From Chloroflexi bacterium TSY (lineage in GTDB: Bacteria > Chloroflexota > Anaerolineae > Caldilineales > Caldilineaceae), in assembly GCA_019217005.1 (NCBI GenBank), contig JAHBNG010000013.1, positions 1-64,000 of the forward strand: a stretch of DNA of 64,000 nucleotides, in the 5' to 3' direction. This document shows positions 19,340 to 29,143 of this stretch, piece by piece. A program made the translations under genes and the position numbers. How positions within the stretch are numbered: position 1 is the first letter of the stretch; each line of letters begins with the position of its first letter. The notes beneath the pieces were generated by a model. The model was not told the origin of the DNA, did not search any database, and was given only the letters and a program-made list of their open reading frames with translations.

Positions 19340-21271
19340 ATGGCTAAGATTATTGGTATTGACTTAGGAACAACAAACAGTGTAGTTGCCGTCATGGAAG
19401 GTGGAGATCCAACAGTGATCACCAATGCTGAGGGCAACCGGACAACCCCTTCAGTGGTTGCCTTTTCCAAGGATGGCAATCGACTAGTGGGGATCACCGC
19501 AAAGCGCCAGGCTGTTGTGAACCCAGAAAACACGGTCTATTCCGTCAAGCGTTTGATGGGGCGTCGCTTTGATGATGCCGAGACTTCGCGAACGGAGGGG
19601 ATGGTTCCCTATGCGGTTGTTGAAGGCCCTAATAAGGACGCACGCGTGAGTGTTCCTGTTAAGAATAAAACATACACGCCACAAGAAATCAGCGCAATGG
19701 TGCTGAGCAAACTGAAACGTGATGCAGAATCATATTTAGGAGAGGATGTCAAACAGGCTGTCATCACTGTTCCAGCTTATTTTAATGACAGCCAGAGACA
19801 GGCAACCAAAGACGCTGGACAGATTGCGGGGTTGGAGGTTTTGCGGATCATCAATGAGCCAACAGCTGCCGCCGTAGCTTACGGTCTGGATAAGAAGAAT
19901 GATGAGACCATTCTCGTATTTGATTTGGGTGGTGGCACCTTTGATGTCTCTGTGCTTGAAGTTGGTGATGGCGTCATTGAAGTAAAATCAACGAATGGTG
20001 ACACCCATCTTGGTGGTGATGACTGGGATGAGAGAATTGTTGAATGGTTGGTTGAAGAGTTCCAGAAGGAACAGGGCATCGATTTGAGCCAGGATCGTCA
20101 AGCTTTGCAGCGGCTGCGCGAGGCGGCTGAGAAGGCCAAGATTGAACTCTCATCAACAACTCAAGCAGAGGTCAATCTACCTTTTATTACAGCTGATAGC
20201 TCTGGGCCCAAGCATTTAACAACATCGTTATCACGCAGTAAATTTGAACAACTAACGACAGATCTGATTACACGCTGTAAGCAGCCGTTCCACAATGCAT
20301 TGAAAGATGCTGATTTATCAGCCAACGATTTAGATGAGGTTGTGTTGGTTGGTGGCTCGACCCGCATGCCAATGGTGCAAGATCTGGTTCGAGAACTAAC
20401 GGGCAAAGACGCCAATCGGGGCGTGAATCCAGATGAAGTTGTGGCAATTGGTGCCGCCGTTCAGGCTGGTGTGCTTGGTGGTGAAGTGAACGATCTGTTG
20501 CTGCTGGATGTGACGCCGTTGAGCTTGGGTCTGGAAACATTGGGTGGTGTCATGACCGTGCAGATTCCACGGAACACGACGATTCCGACCAAGAAGACAG
20601 ATATCTTCAGCACTGCTGCGGATAATCAGACAGCCGTTGATATTCACATCTTGCAGGGCGAGCGGCCAATGGCAAAGGATAACAAGACATTGGGCAACTT
20701 CCGTCTGGACGGCATCCCACCCGCACCGCGTGGCGTGCCTCAAGTAGAGGTAACTTTTGACATCGATGCCAACGGTATCTTGAACGTTGCAGCCAAAGAT
20801 AAAGCCACAGGCAAAGAACAAAATGTACAGATTACGGCCTCCACGAACCTCTCCTCGGAGGAAGTTGAGCGCCTTGTGCAAGAGGCCAAATCGAATGAGT
20901 CTGCCGATCAGCGCTTACGCGAGCTAGTTGATGCTCGTAATGCTGCAGACCAGATGATCTACAGTACAGATAAGGCATTGGAAGAACTGGGTGACAAGGT
21001 GCCGGAAGCAGATCGTAGTCAGATTGAGCGGATTAAAGAAGATCTGAACACGGTGAAGGATACTGACGATCTGGATCGCATCAAGGAACTTGTCGAACAA
21101 CTACAACAAGCAAGCCATGTCTTGACTCAGCAGATGTATCAGCAAGCAGAGGGAGCCAATGGAATGCCTCCAGGTGCGGAGGGAATGCCGGGCGCCAATG
21201 GCACAGCAGATCCTGATGCCAGCGCTGCTGATGAAGATGACGTGGTGGAAGGCGAGTACCGACAGGTCTAA
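19340..21271 (+). CDS. dnaK: Chaperone DnaK (Hsp70)
   Basis: 643 residues, intact. It is the ATP-driven cytosolic chaperone that works with GrpE and DnaJ encoded just downstream. Signatures: [14 protein letters not shown] (residues 5-18), [14 protein letters not shown] (about 170-183), [16 protein letters not shown] (about 193-208) and [15 protein letters not shown] (about 333-347). The substrate-binding domain starts near [13 protein letters not shown], and the acidic C-terminal tail is [11 protein letters not shown]. The start has GGGAGG 13 bases upstream. Order dnaK-grpE-dnaJ on one strand, but 450 bases with a terminator separate dnaK from grpE, so a second promoter for grpE is likely. 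Confidence 0.98.
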   Translation: MAKIIGIDLGTTNSVVAVMEGGDPTVITNAEGNRTTPSVVAFSKDGNRLVGITAKRQAVVNPENTVYSVKRLMGRRFDDAETSRTEGMVPYAVVEGPNKDARVSVPVKNKTYTPQEISAMVLSKLKRDAESYLGEDVKQAVITVPAYFNDSQRQATKDAGQIAGLEVLRIINEPTAAAVAYGLDKKNDETILVFDLGGGTFDVSVLEVGDGVIEVKSTNGDTHLGGDDWDERIVEWLVEEFQKEQGIDLSQDRQALQRLREAAEKAKIELSSTTQAEVNLPFITADSSGPKHLTTSLSRSKFEQLTTDLITRCKQPFHNALKDADLSANDLDEVVLVGGSTRMPMVQDLVRELTGKDANRGVNPDEVVAIGAAVQAGVLGGEVNDLLLLDVTPLSLGLETLGGVMTVQIPRNTTIPTKKTDIFSTAADNQTAVDIHILQGERPMAKDNKTLGNFRLDGIPPAPRGVPQVEVTFDIDANGILNVAAKDKATGKEQNVQITASTNLSSEEVERLVQEAKSNESADQRLRELVDARNAADQMIYSTDKALEELGDKVPEADRSQIERIKEDLNTVKDTDDLDRIKELVEQLQQASHVLTQQMYQQAEGANGMPPGAEGMPGANGTADPDASAADEDDVVEGEYRQV

Positions 21272-21274
21272 CAG

Positions 21275-21430
21275 CCACATTCTTTAGACTTTGGACACTT
21301 ATCTCTGGACAGAAAACATTCCCATTGTTCGAAGTTTGACAGTGTGTAAATGGAGACCGCCTAGTCTGAAAACCTGCTCCATTTACACACTTTGTGGTAT
21401 ACACTCGAAGTTTTTAGTGGCGTCTCTATC
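21275..21430. repeat. Palindromic 3' element, copy E1, with nested hairpin
   Basis: Starts 3 bases after the dnaK stop. It shares CCACAT at its start, CTGGACAGAAAACA (21305-21318) and a right end TTTAGTGGCGTCTCTAT (about 21413-21429) with the element after the M20 gene. Nested inside is a perfect inverted repeat GTGTGTAAATGGAG (21342-21355 and 21377-21390), also found at 52523-52571 and, degraded, near 23617-23670. Confidence 0.5.
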
Positions 21431-21474
21431 AGCAACCAAACATTGCAAAAACCATAATTAAGCAACTGAATAGG

Positions 21475-21504
21475 ACGGGCGGAGCGACTGCTCCGCCCGT
21501 TTTC
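21475..21504 (+). terminator. Rho-independent terminator after dnaK
   Basis: Perfect 11-bp GC-rich stem ACGGGCGGAGC / GCTCCGCCCGT (21475-21485 and 21490-21500) with loop GACT, followed by TTTTC. It lies 200 bases downstream of the dnaK stop. Confidence 0.85.
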
Positions 21505-21724
21505 ATAAAGCAATTAGCTCGTCTACAGTACAATGTGCATCGAGAGTAAATTCTTTCAAAGAAAAAAATACTACGCACACATTTGCGAGATGAGCGGAAC
21601 AGTTTCAAATTACGGGGCTTATCTACCAAAAATGTGCACTCTGTAGAGCAGGATAAATCAGATAATTGGGGGTAATTGGAGCACATTTGAGGTATGAATA
21701 GAGTTTCGAAGGTAGGTGAGACAT

Positions 21725-22504
21725 ATGGGAGGTCGCCGACGGAATGTCCCGACGTTAGAAGATTATCAATCACTTGTACGAGCTTATAAACAGTTGCAGG
21801 TACAGGTGAAAGGATACACAGCTAAATTGCACGAACAAGCACAACAGCTTGAGATAAAAGATGAAGCATTGAAACGTCAGACCGAGGACATTAAGAAATT
21901 AGATGCAGAACTTGTTTGGACCAAAGCTGCATTGGAACAGTCGAATAAAGAATTGAGCAAACAAGAGAACTCGGCTGATGAGCAAAGTTGGCAGGAACGA
22001 TATGCACGCTTACAAGCTGAGATGGAGAATGTTCGGAGACGATGGGAGCAACGCTCAAATACGCAAGTGCATGAAGAGAGAAACCGAATTCTGGAAGATA
22101 TGCTCCCCTTAGCCGATCATCTTGAACTGGCACTGCAACATGCAAAGACTCATGAAGAGGCAGATGATGAGAATACCAGAGATGGTTCTGGGAATCACAG
22201 CAATGAACTAGACGATGTAGAAAATCCTAAAGATAGTAAGAAAAACATTGTGCAGGGCGTTGAAGAACAATTTATTGAGAATATTCAGGCGACATTGAAC
22301 GCCTTTCTAAATACCTTGCAGCGTTATAATATTACAAAAATTGATGCTGTTGGGGAGCCATTCGATCCCAATCTGCATGAAGCGGTCGGGCGTGTCGAAC
22401 GAGATGATATTCCCTCAGACCAAGTAGCTGAGGTTCTTCAAACTGGCTACATGGATGGAGAAAGACTGTTAAGACCAGCACGTGTGTTGGTTAGTGGAGG
22501 GTGA
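21725..22504 (+). CDS. grpE: Nucleotide exchange factor GrpE
   Basis: 259 residues from ATG 21725, which has GGTGAG 5 bases upstream; a GTG at 21716 is in frame. Residues about 5-95 form a long coiled coil rich in Gln, Glu and Lys. The GrpE core begins at WQERYARLQAEMENVRRRWEQ and ends in the beta domain NITKIDAVGEPFDPNLHEAVGRVERDD...TGYMDGERLLRPARVLVSGG. An acidic insertion (about residues 143-180, HEEADDENTRDGSG) inside the four-helix region makes it longer than usual. It releases ADP from DnaK. Its TGA stop overlaps the start region of dnaJ, indicating translational coupling. Confidence 0.95.
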   Translation: MGGRRRNVPTLEDYQSLVRAYKQLQVQVKGYTAKLHEQAQQLEIKDEALKRQTEDIKKLDAELVWTKAALEQSNKELSKQENSADEQSWQERYARLQAEMENVRRRWEQRSNTQVHEERNRILEDMLPLADHLELALQHAKTHEEADDENTRDGSGNHSNELDDVENPKDSKKNIVQGVEEQFIENIQATLNAFLNTLQRYNITKIDAVGEPFDPNLHEAVGRVERDDIPSDQVAEVLQTGYMDGERLLRPARVLVSGG

Positions 22505-22509
22505 TGCGT

Positions 22510-23460
22510 ATGGATTATAAGGACTATTATCAGATATTAGGGGTTTCTCGAAATGCAAATGAGAATGAAATCAAGCGAGCATTTCGAAAACTAGCACAAC
22601 AATATCATCCTGACAAAAATCCTGGTGACAACGAAACGGAGCGCCGCTTTAAAGAAGTAAATGAGGCGTATACTGTATTGTCTGATTCGGACAAACGTAG
22701 CAAATATGATCGATTCGGTTCACAATGGGAACAATATGAGCGAGCCGGAAACACAGGAAACTTTGACTGGTCTCAGTGGGCTAGTGGCGGAGGTGGACGT
22801 TCCAGAACTGTAACACCCGAGGAGTTTGAGCAGATCTTCGGCGGTGGCGGGATGGGCGGAAGTGGATTTTCTAGTTTTTTTGATGCGCTTTTTGGCTCCG
22901 ATATGGCAAGCGGAGCCAGTGGACGTGGGTTTAATCCAAATGCTGGCCGACGAACATCTAGTCGACGTTCCGCTGATTCCGAGGTGCCCGTGACAGTTTC
23001 ACTGGAAGAGGCATATCGCGGCACTCAACGCATGTTACAGGGTGATGATGGTGCGCGTTTTGAGGTGACGATTCCACCAGGGGTAAAAACGGGTTCTAAA
23101 GTACGCGTGCCAAGCCCAGATGGATTTGGCAACATTCTTTTGAAGGTAGAGGTCGCGCCCCACAAACAGTTTCGGCGTGAGGGGGATAATTTACGTGTGA
23201 CAGTACCTGTCGATCTTTATACTGCTATTTTGGGGGGCGAAGCCGAGATTCCGACTTTTGATCGATCTGTTTTGCTCACTATTCCCGCAGGAACAGAGAA
23301 TGGCAAAATTTTTCGACTGCGCAACCTCGGGATGCCAAAGCTCAAGCAGCCTGACGAACGTGGCGATTTATTGGCAGAAGTAGGAGTCATGCTTCCCAGC
23401 GAACTAAGCGATACAGAAAAGAGACTATTTCAACAGCTACGAGATTTGCGAACATCATGA
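22510..23460 (+). CDS. DnaJ-class co-chaperone, CbpA-like (no zinc finger)
   Basis: 316 residues from ATG 22510, with GGAGG 8 bases upstream; ATG 22504 is an alternative that overlaps grpE. The J-domain is DYYQILGVSRNANENEIKRA...YHPDKNPG with the HPD motif that stimulates DnaK ATPase. A Gly/Phe/Ser-rich linker (about 85-150) follows, then two beta-barrel client-binding domains (VPVTVSLEEAYRGTQRML... FEVTIPPGVKTGSKVRV). No CxxCxGxG zinc repeats are present, so it is of the CbpA/type II class. Third gene of the chaperone cluster. Confidence 0.95.
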   Translation: MDYKDYYQILGVSRNANENEIKRAFRKLAQQYHPDKNPGDNETERRFKEVNEAYTVLSDSDKRSKYDRFGSQWEQYERAGNTGNFDWSQWASGGGGRSRTVTPEEFEQIFGGGGMGGSGFSSFFDALFGSDMASGASGRGFNPNAGRRTSSRRSADSEVPVTVSLEEAYRGTQRMLQGDDGARFEVTIPPGVKTGSKVRVPSPDGFGNILLKVEVAPHKQFRREGDNLRVTVPVDLYTAILGGEAEIPTFDRSVLLTIPAGTENGKIFRLRNLGMPKLKQPDERGDLLAEVGVMLPSELSDTEKRLFQQLRDLRTS

Positions 23461-23462
23461 GA

Positions 23463-23556
23463 CATTTTTCCGGCCAGATGACGCAATCTACTCATGCGCG
23501 ATGCTGAGCAAACAAACCGTTTACTCTACGACCAGCCGCAATGATAACAGAGCCCA
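23463..23556 (-). pseudogene. Short coding relic, paralogue of 26590-26680
   Basis: Aligned without gaps for about 85 bases to 26590-26680. Differences fall mostly at third codon positions in one minus-strand frame. The frame reads VVE-stop-TVCLLSIAHE-stop here and IVEQVACLFGIANE-stop there. This pattern says both were once the C-terminus of the same protein family. The family is unrecognised, and this copy has an internal stop. Confidence 0.4.
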
Positions 23557-23559
23557 CAG

Positions 23560-23598
23560 AAGCATGCCTATCATTTTTCATAGGCATGCTTTTCTGTT
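23560..23598 (+). terminator. Terminator downstream of dnaJ
   Basis: A 12-bp stem AAGCATGCCTAT / ATAGGCATGCTT (23560-23571 and 23580-23591) with loop CATTTTTC, then TTCTGTTT. It lies 100 bases after the dnaJ stop on the same strand. Confidence 0.8.
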
Positions 23599-23744
23599 TG
23601 GGGGTGTGTCCCGAAAATGTGTTAATGGAGCAGACTCTCTGAGTGCGCAGTTTTCATTTACACACTATCTTGTTTGGCGGACCTGGGCGTGGCAAACATG
23701 TGTCGTCATTGATGATGTGTGCGTGATGGATGATATGGTTCAGT

Positions 23745-23948
23745 TCATATTCCAGATGGTAATCTCGTTTCTCGCTGTTTGGTTTGAAATCGCAGGCTCC
23801 ATGCCATGAATTGACGTCCCAATTGGTTCGCAACGATTCGCAACCGCTCTACAACGTGATCCTGCTCTTTCTTTCCCTGCTGATATTCAATTCTCATTTT
23901 GGCACGATACTCGGCGTACCATTCACTCTTAGAATAATCAAAAGACAT
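23745..23948 (-). CDS. Small hypothetical protein
   Basis: 67 residues, MSFDYSKSEWYAEYRAKMRI to ...TRLPSGI, from ATG 23948. Mostly polar and helical, unrecognised; it may be a truncated relic. The IS4-type copy B sits 5 bases upstream of the ATG. On the other side of the IS (minus strand, 25437-25455) an AAAGGAATTAG stretch would have been the ribosome-binding site, so the IS separated this gene from its leader. Confidence 0.4.
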   Translation of the reverse strand: MSFDYSKSEWYAEYRAKMRIEYQQGKKEQDHVVERLRIVANQLGRQFMAWSLRFQTKQRETRLPSGI

Positions 23949-23953
23949 GACTA

Positions 23954-25436
23954 CTTTACTTTCTGGTAAAGGCTTGAGTGACAAAGGGCAAACCGAAAGG
24001 GGCGGAAAAAAGAATCCACCCTGAAAAAACGGGATAAAATGTAAAAATAGTGCTCGGCTAGTTTAAGCAGCGGCATTGAGGCGGCGATGAGCGAGAACGC
24101 CTTTAGGGAAATGGTGTGAAACCGAGGCCTTTTTCCGAAAGTCAGGGTCGAGTTGGTCAGGAGTTGGAAAAAGAGCACTCGAGAGAACACGGCGCAGCCT
24201 GCCGGGAGTGGCTTGAGGCTCTCGATCCCAGTAGCCAGTCGGTATGGGAGGAAGAGAAGCGGCTAAATGGGAAAGAAGATTGCCAGCAAGCAGCCCCAGT
24301 TCAGGTAAGCGGAAACAAGCCTCATCGGCATGAACAAATTGACGATGTAAGCCAATCATCTGCTTGGAAGCCAAGGGGGGGAGGTTCAACAGGCCAGCGT
24401 TCCAGGTAGACAAGATAAATGGTTTCAGGCTGCAAAGTCATAACGGTCGCCAAAACCAAAGGTGTGTTGTAGGCCGGATCCTGAATGACGTAAATCGAGT
24501 AGGTACGGTTGGCTGTATCCACCTTGGTTGTTCTGGGGACGAGATTGTGCCATGCTTGATAGCAAATCAGGCGACCACTATAGAGAAAGCGACCAGACGA
24601 GTCCGGAGTTGTAGCCTCGAGTCGCTTTCCCTTATAGCTGCGAGAGAGCGGACGCACAATATCACCATATTCAGGTGGTCTGCCTTTTTCTTTGCGTTTG
24701 GGGAACTCATTGCGGCGCACTGTGCAGTTAATCGCTTCCCGCAGGACAAATCGGTCTATGCCGCTTTCTAGCATTTCTCTGATTGTAAACCCGGCATCGA
24801 CCACCGCCACTTCGTCTGACTCCAGTGATTTCTTCGTCTCTGTCAGCAGCTTTTTCCGAAACTCACTTTCCTTTGTTCCAACCGTGCATCTCATGATTGC
24901 CTTGAGCAGTGGCACTCGCTTCCCGCCTATCTCCCCCGAGCTTATCATCACTCCAAAGATGAGCCCGACGAGCCGTTGAGTTATAGAGTCGGTTCACTTT
25001 CCCTTGCAGCTTCGGTCGCCAGAACCCTGTGATATCTATGCTTTTCACTCGGTACCCTTCTAACTTTTTTGCCTCCCATTCCCTTTCCACTTCTTCTTGC
25101 CACGACCCCAGCAGACTTGTGATATCCCATGATCCATATCGAAAGCTCCACCAGCTTCGCCGGAGCTCCTCATCTTCAAACCCGCTTTCTTTCAATGCGC
25201 TATGGATTGCTCCTCGACTTTTCAGAAACGACCCATTCAGCATTGCCCACATCAGACGCATTACATTTACGTTTGTTCCCATCGGCGTTACTTGCAATAC
25301 ATTCATCAGTACTGCTATAGTTATTTCTGGCGCGGTTAGCATTCCTTCCTCCTTTTTGGGTTCTCTACCTTTAGGATGAACTGCTAACCGCTTTTTGTCA
25401 CATTTCTCATCTCTTTTCTTTTACCAGAAAGTAAAG
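23954..25436 (-). mobile_element. IS4-superfamily insertion sequence, copy B
   Basis: 1483 bp, inverted relative to copies A and C. Terminal repeats CTTTACTTTCTGGTAAA at 23954-23970 and inverted at 25420-25436. Flanks are GACTA (23949-23953) and AACTA (25437-25441), a 5-bp duplication with one mismatch. It contains one broken transposase gene. Confidence 0.9.
24063..25342 (-). pseudogene. IS4-superfamily transposase, copy B, frameshifted
   Basis: From ATG 25342 the frame is intact through RRSWWSFRYGSWDITSLLGSWQEEVEREWEAKKLEGYRVKSIDITGFWRPKLQG, the best-preserved N-terminal half of the three copies. A short deletion after ACGGCTCGTC (near 24965) shifts the frame. It then resumes as SGEIGGKRVPLLKAIMRC...VVDAGFTIREML and YLERWPVE until a poly-C run near 24375, and ends at 24063. 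Comparing the three copies lets the intact consensus be rebuilt; every copy has different lesions. Confidence 0.85.
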
Positions 25437-25523
25437 AACTAATTCCTTTATAAAAAATATGTTCCAATATGATCAGTAAACCCGTTTTCGATAAAGTCTC
25501 TCCTGTTTTCACTTAACGCCTCA

Positions 25524-26078
25524 TCATAACGGTCGCGTCATCAGCAGAGGCTGTACGACCACAGCCCCCACCTGATATGGTTGTGAATCCTGACCAGCTT
25601 CTTCGAAGCCCCAACGTTGATAGAAGCGAATTGCGCGTTCATTCTTGGGGTGTACGCGCAGCCAGATTGATTTGTGTCCAGCCTCGGCTGCCGTATTTAA
25701 GCCTGTCTGCATAAGCGCGCTGCCAATACCCTGACCGATCCATTCTGAATCCGCATAGAGCCTCACGAACTCAATTGGTTCGTCGCCTTGGATCGTCTTT
25801 GGTACCTGCGTACATTGAAGTTTGGCGTATCCACATGGCTTTTCGTCGTCCGTTGCCAACAGAAACCGTGCTTCTGGATGGGATAACTCTTGTGCTTGAC
25901 GATCCTGACTAAATGCTCGCTCCGCATAATCTTTCAAGTCCTTTAGTGGAATGTCATTTTGATAGGTAGAGACGAACGTACGCGCACCCAACTTCGCTAA
26001 TGTGTCAGCATCATGTACGTTTGCCTGACGGATATTAACATTATTCTTATGCTGATTGATTGCTGTTTGTGCGTGCAT
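25524..26078 (-). CDS. GNAT-family N-acetyltransferase
   Basis: 184 residues from ATG 26078, with GGAG 6 bases upstream. It has the GNAT fold: NIRQANVHDADTLAKL (first strand and helix), ARFLLATDDEKPCGYAKL, EFVRLYADSEWIGQGIGSALMQ (acetyl-CoA pyrophosphate loop Q/RxxGxG/A) and the final AIRFYQRWGFEEAG. It transfers an acetyl group from acetyl-CoA to an amine; the RimI-like pattern is generic and the substrate unknown. Neighbours are mobile elements and recJ; no operon partner is evident. Confidence 0.9.
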   Translation of the reverse strand: MHAQTAINQHKNNVNIRQANVHDADTLAKLGARTFVSTYQNDIPLKDLKDYAERAFSQDRQAQELSHPEARFLLATDDEKPCGYAKLQCTQVPKTIQGDEPIEFVRLYADSEWIGQGIGSALMQTGLNTAAEAGHKSIWLRVHPKNERAIRFYQRWGFEEAGQDSQPYQVGAVVVQPLLMTRPL

Positions 26079-26836
26079 ACAAATCTCCGTATGTGCTGGT
26101 AACATTTGTCGGTAGTGGTCTAACATTCCTCAATTGTTTCATATCTAGTTGCTCATGCAATACATTGTAATGGGTAACCGTCCTCAAAACGTCTCTCAAA
26201 GCGTCCTCTTTTGCGTCTGTTGTAGATTTGGGCATCGAATTGGGTATTTTATTTTCTGGAAAAGCCTTGATTCATTTTTGTGTCCTTCGTGAATCGCTCA
26301 TTATTTGGGTAGATCCCAATATAAGAATCTATTTCCAATGATAATGAATAAAAGATCCCGAAACGCGCCACAATGCGATCCCTGGTTCAATAGATTATCA
26401 AGTAGACCACGCACATTCTTGATAATTGCTCATCGAAACCGGGTGAATAGCATGACAATCGTATAAACATACAACGTCTTGATTTAAAAACAAGGCTTAG
26501 ATTAAACGCTCATCAGAGGAAATTGTACGAACATACGATTTGCACCGATCAGACAGAGAGGGGGGACACAATTTAGCGTCAGTCATCGTTTCGGTCAGAT
26601 GGTGAAGTTTATTCGTTTGCGATGCCGAACAGACAAGCTACTTGTTCTACAATTGGCCAAAACGATGACCAAGGCCCACAATTTCTTAAATGAGCTAAAT
26701 CGTTATTGAGGTGGTATGCTAAATTGTGTGTAAATTCGATTTCTCTCTGACTGAGATCGGCAATTTGCACAATTTGTGCTATACTACCGTTTTTGGAGTA
26801 AAAAAACGAGGAGATGTATAGCTTAAATAGCAGACT
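26079..26836. other. Intergenic region with a coding relic
   Basis: No intact gene. Positions 26590-26680 hold the minus-strand relic IVEQVACLFGIANE-stop (stop at 26609), paralogous to 23463-23556. Near 26777-26830 a TATACT-like box and GAGGAG precede a plus-strand ATG that runs straight into the MITE. This may be the start of a lost gene or a chance frame. Confidence 0.4.
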
Positions 26837-27051
26837 CAGTAGATCCAAATTTCAGGTTTTGAGAGAGAATTCTGGCTAAACAGTTGACATAAATACAAAT
26901 TTGCCGGTCGATATCTAGTTTTTGCGTTAGATTTGGGCGATTTTCAGATATGAAATAGGTTGTTTTCTGTAACCGAAATCTGAATAAATGACTCCAAAAT
27001 CCCTGCAATCTCGACTGAAAATCGCCAAAAACGCCAAATTTGGATCTACTG
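26837..27051 (+). mobile_element. 215-bp MITE, copy 2
   Basis: Same length and orientation as copy 1, essentially identical. Target duplication AGACT at 26832-26836 and 27052-27056. It sits at the 3' end of recJ: the first bases of its terminal repeat, CAGTAG read in the recJ frame, give Gln-stop. The original ending SES-Ala-Ile-stop becomes SES-Gln-stop. Confidence 0.95.
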
Positions 27052-28779
27052 AGACTCACTCAACCGCATATCCTGCACATTGAGCTGAAGCCGCTGACGC
27101 CCTTGCCATTCATTGGCTTCAACATAACAGGCGATATCAATATGGCTTCCTTCCTGTAATGATTTGGACCAGTCACTTTGACGGAAGGCAATCGCATCAA
27201 AAACATGGGAGGAGGGACCGTTGTCTAAGATGAGGCGAAGATGCTTGCGATCACCGACCAAGCGCATTTCGCGCACGCGACACTGCTTACAAAGAAGCAG
27301 GGGCTGGGAGTTTTCCTGCCCTGTTGGTTCGAGCCGAGCAAACTGTTTTTGTAGTCCCCAGTTGATCGCATCGAGACTAATCTCTGCATCAATCTCCAAG
27401 GTTGGTCGCAAATTCTGGTGCGAACTCAATTCACGATCGGCAACGGACTCCAAGGCATCAATAAAGGCAGGCATCTGTTCTGTCCGCACAGTAAATCCAG
27501 CCGCCGCCGCGTGCCCCCCATGACGCACAAGATGCCCACTAACTTCGTCCAAAGCATCGCTAATATTGAATTCGTCAATGCTGCGTGCGCTTCCCTTGCT
27601 TTCTTCTTCGCCTTGTTCAATCACCACGAATGGTCGGTAGAATTGGTCGGTGAGCCGGCCCGCAACTAGTCCAACGATGCCCGACTGAAAACGGGGACTG
27701 CTGACAACATAGATACTTCGCTCATTATCCGCTTGCTCTGCAATGATCTGTTCGGCTTCTGTTTGCGCGGCAGCCGTCAAGTCACGCCGTTGTTGGTTGA
27801 GTCCTTCCAGCTGGATTGTCAAGTTATACGCTTCGGTTGGCTCGTTGGTACGTAACAAACGATACGCCAACTGGGTTTGAGAAAGTCGACCGGCTGCATT
27901 GAGCCGTGGAGCCAAACGGAACGAAATGGCTGCTGCATCGACCGTACCGGGACGCATATCAGCATGGGACATCAATGTCTGTAGGCCGGGTCTTTGCGTT
28001 CTGTTCAACTGAGCCAAACCACGCTGGACGAGTGAACGGTTTTCCCCCAAGAGAGGCATCATATCCGCTACGGTCCCAATCGCAACAAAATCAAGCAGTT
28101 CTGTTTCTAATTCACGTACACGTTCCTCGTCTATTTTAGACCAGGGCTGCTGTGCCACGGCGCGCAAAACAGCCTGACTTAAACGATAGGCAACACCAAC
28201 ACCGGCCAAACGTTCAAAGTTGCTTGTACAATCGGCGCGTCTTGGATTGATGACAGCCACTGCTTCTGGCAACTCTGGACCAACCGAGTGGTGATCGGTC
28301 ACAATCACATCCATACCGAATTGAACTGCATGAGCCACCTCGGCCACGCTGCGAATACCACAATCTACTGTAACCATTAACAGTGCCTTGGCCGCAATCC
28401 GTTCAACAGCGTCAAGGTTGAGCCCGTAGCCTTCGTCGACGCGGTCGGGAATGTACGGACCAACTCGTCCGCCAGCAGCCTGTAGAGCAGAAGTTAAAAG
28501 TGCGGTAGCGGTCACGCCGTCGGCATCAAAATCCCCGTAGACACAGATGGTTTCTTTTTGTTCAATTGCCTTCAAAATCCGCGCAACAGCAGGTGCCATA
28601 TCGCGCAGCCGATAGGGGTTTTCGCGTACGGCGTCATTACTGACTAAGAAAGTCTTGACTTCATCCGCCGAACGCATCCCACGATTATAAAGTACCTGGA
28701 CAAGCACAGGATGTTCCGGAATTGCATCTAGAAATTCTTGTGGGGCGGCAGGGTAAATTGACCAATTTTTTGCTTGCAC
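27046..28779 (-). CDS. recJ: Single-stranded-DNA-specific exonuclease RecJ
   Basis: 577 residues from GTG 28779 (AAGGA 7 bases upstream), a normal RecJ length. An open frame extends upstream into MITE copy 3 but is not needed. DHH-family motifs: VYGDFDADGVTATALL (Asp triad, about residue 75-90), VTVDCG, VTDHHSVGPELP (DHH), the DHHA1 motif HGGHAAAAGF (about 430), and a C-terminal OB-like domain. It degrades single-stranded DNA 5' to 3' in recombination and mismatch repair. MITE copies flank both ends; only the last two residues are changed, so it is probably functional. The MITE 140 bases upstream may alter its promoter. Confidence 0.95.
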   Translation of the reverse strand: MQAKNWSIYPAAPQEFLDAIPEHPVLVQVLYNRGMRSADEVKTFLVSNDAVRENPYRLRDMAPAVARILKAIEQKETICVYGDFDADGVTATALLTSALQAAGGRVGPYIPDRVDEGYGLNLDAVERIAAKALLMVTVDCGIRSVAEVAHAVQFGMDVIVTDHHSVGPELPEAVAVINPRRADCTSNFERLAGVGVAYRLSQAVLRAVAQQPWSKIDEERVRELETELLDFVAIGTVADMMPLLGENRSLVQRGLAQLNRTQRPGLQTLMSHADMRPGTVDAAAISFRLAPRLNAAGRLSQTQLAYRLLRTNEPTEAYNLTIQLEGLNQQRRDLTAAAQTEAEQIIAEQADNERSIYVVSSPRFQSGIVGLVAGRLTDQFYRPFVVIEQGEEESKGSARSIDEFNISDALDEVSGHLVRHGGHAAAAGFTVRTEQMPAFIDALESVADRELSSHQNLRPTLEIDAEISLDAINWGLQKQFARLEPTGQENSQPLLLCKQCRVREMRLVGDRKHLRLILDNGPSSHVFDAIAFRQSDWSKSLQEGSHIDIACYVEANEWQGRQRLQLNVQDMRLSESQ

Positions 28780-28916
28780 AACAGGATCCTTAGATTGGAA
28801 TTGACAATTTGAGGATAGTGGTTGTCCGGTAGTGATTATCCGTCCATCAATCAGATCACGGTGTATATGAGACGACCCTACTCTCTTGCATAGATTTGAC
28901 GAATAGATTACAGTAT

Positions 28917-29131
28917 CAGTAGATCCAAATTTGGCGTTTTTGGCGATTTTCAGTCGAGATTGCAGGGATTTTGGAGTCATTTATTCAGATTTCGGTTACA
29001 GAAAACAACCTATTTCATATCTGAAAATCGCCCAAATCTAACGCAAAAACTAGATATCGACCGGCAAATTTGTATTTATGTCAACTGTTTAGCCAGAATT
29101 CTCTCTCAAAACCTGAAATTTGGATCTACTG
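28917..29131 (-). mobile_element. 215-bp MITE, copy 3 (inverted)
   Basis: Same element in inverted orientation, with AGTAT flanking at 28912-28916 and 29132-29136 (ATACT in element orientation). It lies between the divergent recJ and lipoprotein genes, that is, in the shared promoter region. Confidence 0.95.
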
Positions 29132-29143
29132 AGTATAGATGAT

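Noticed and set aside
26760..26836. Promoter with TATACT and a new plus-strand gene running into MITE copy 2
   Set aside because: No -35 box at proper distance, GAGGAG abuts the ATG, and the frame ends in the MITE after about 20 codons.
26832..29136. recJ as cargo of a composite transposon made by two MITEs
   Set aside because: The two MITEs have different target duplications, each flanking its own copy, so they inserted independently.
28960..29142. 60-codon frame contained in every MITE copy
   Set aside because: No start signal or protein-like composition; it follows from the element having a stop-free frame. Kept only as a comment on read-through.
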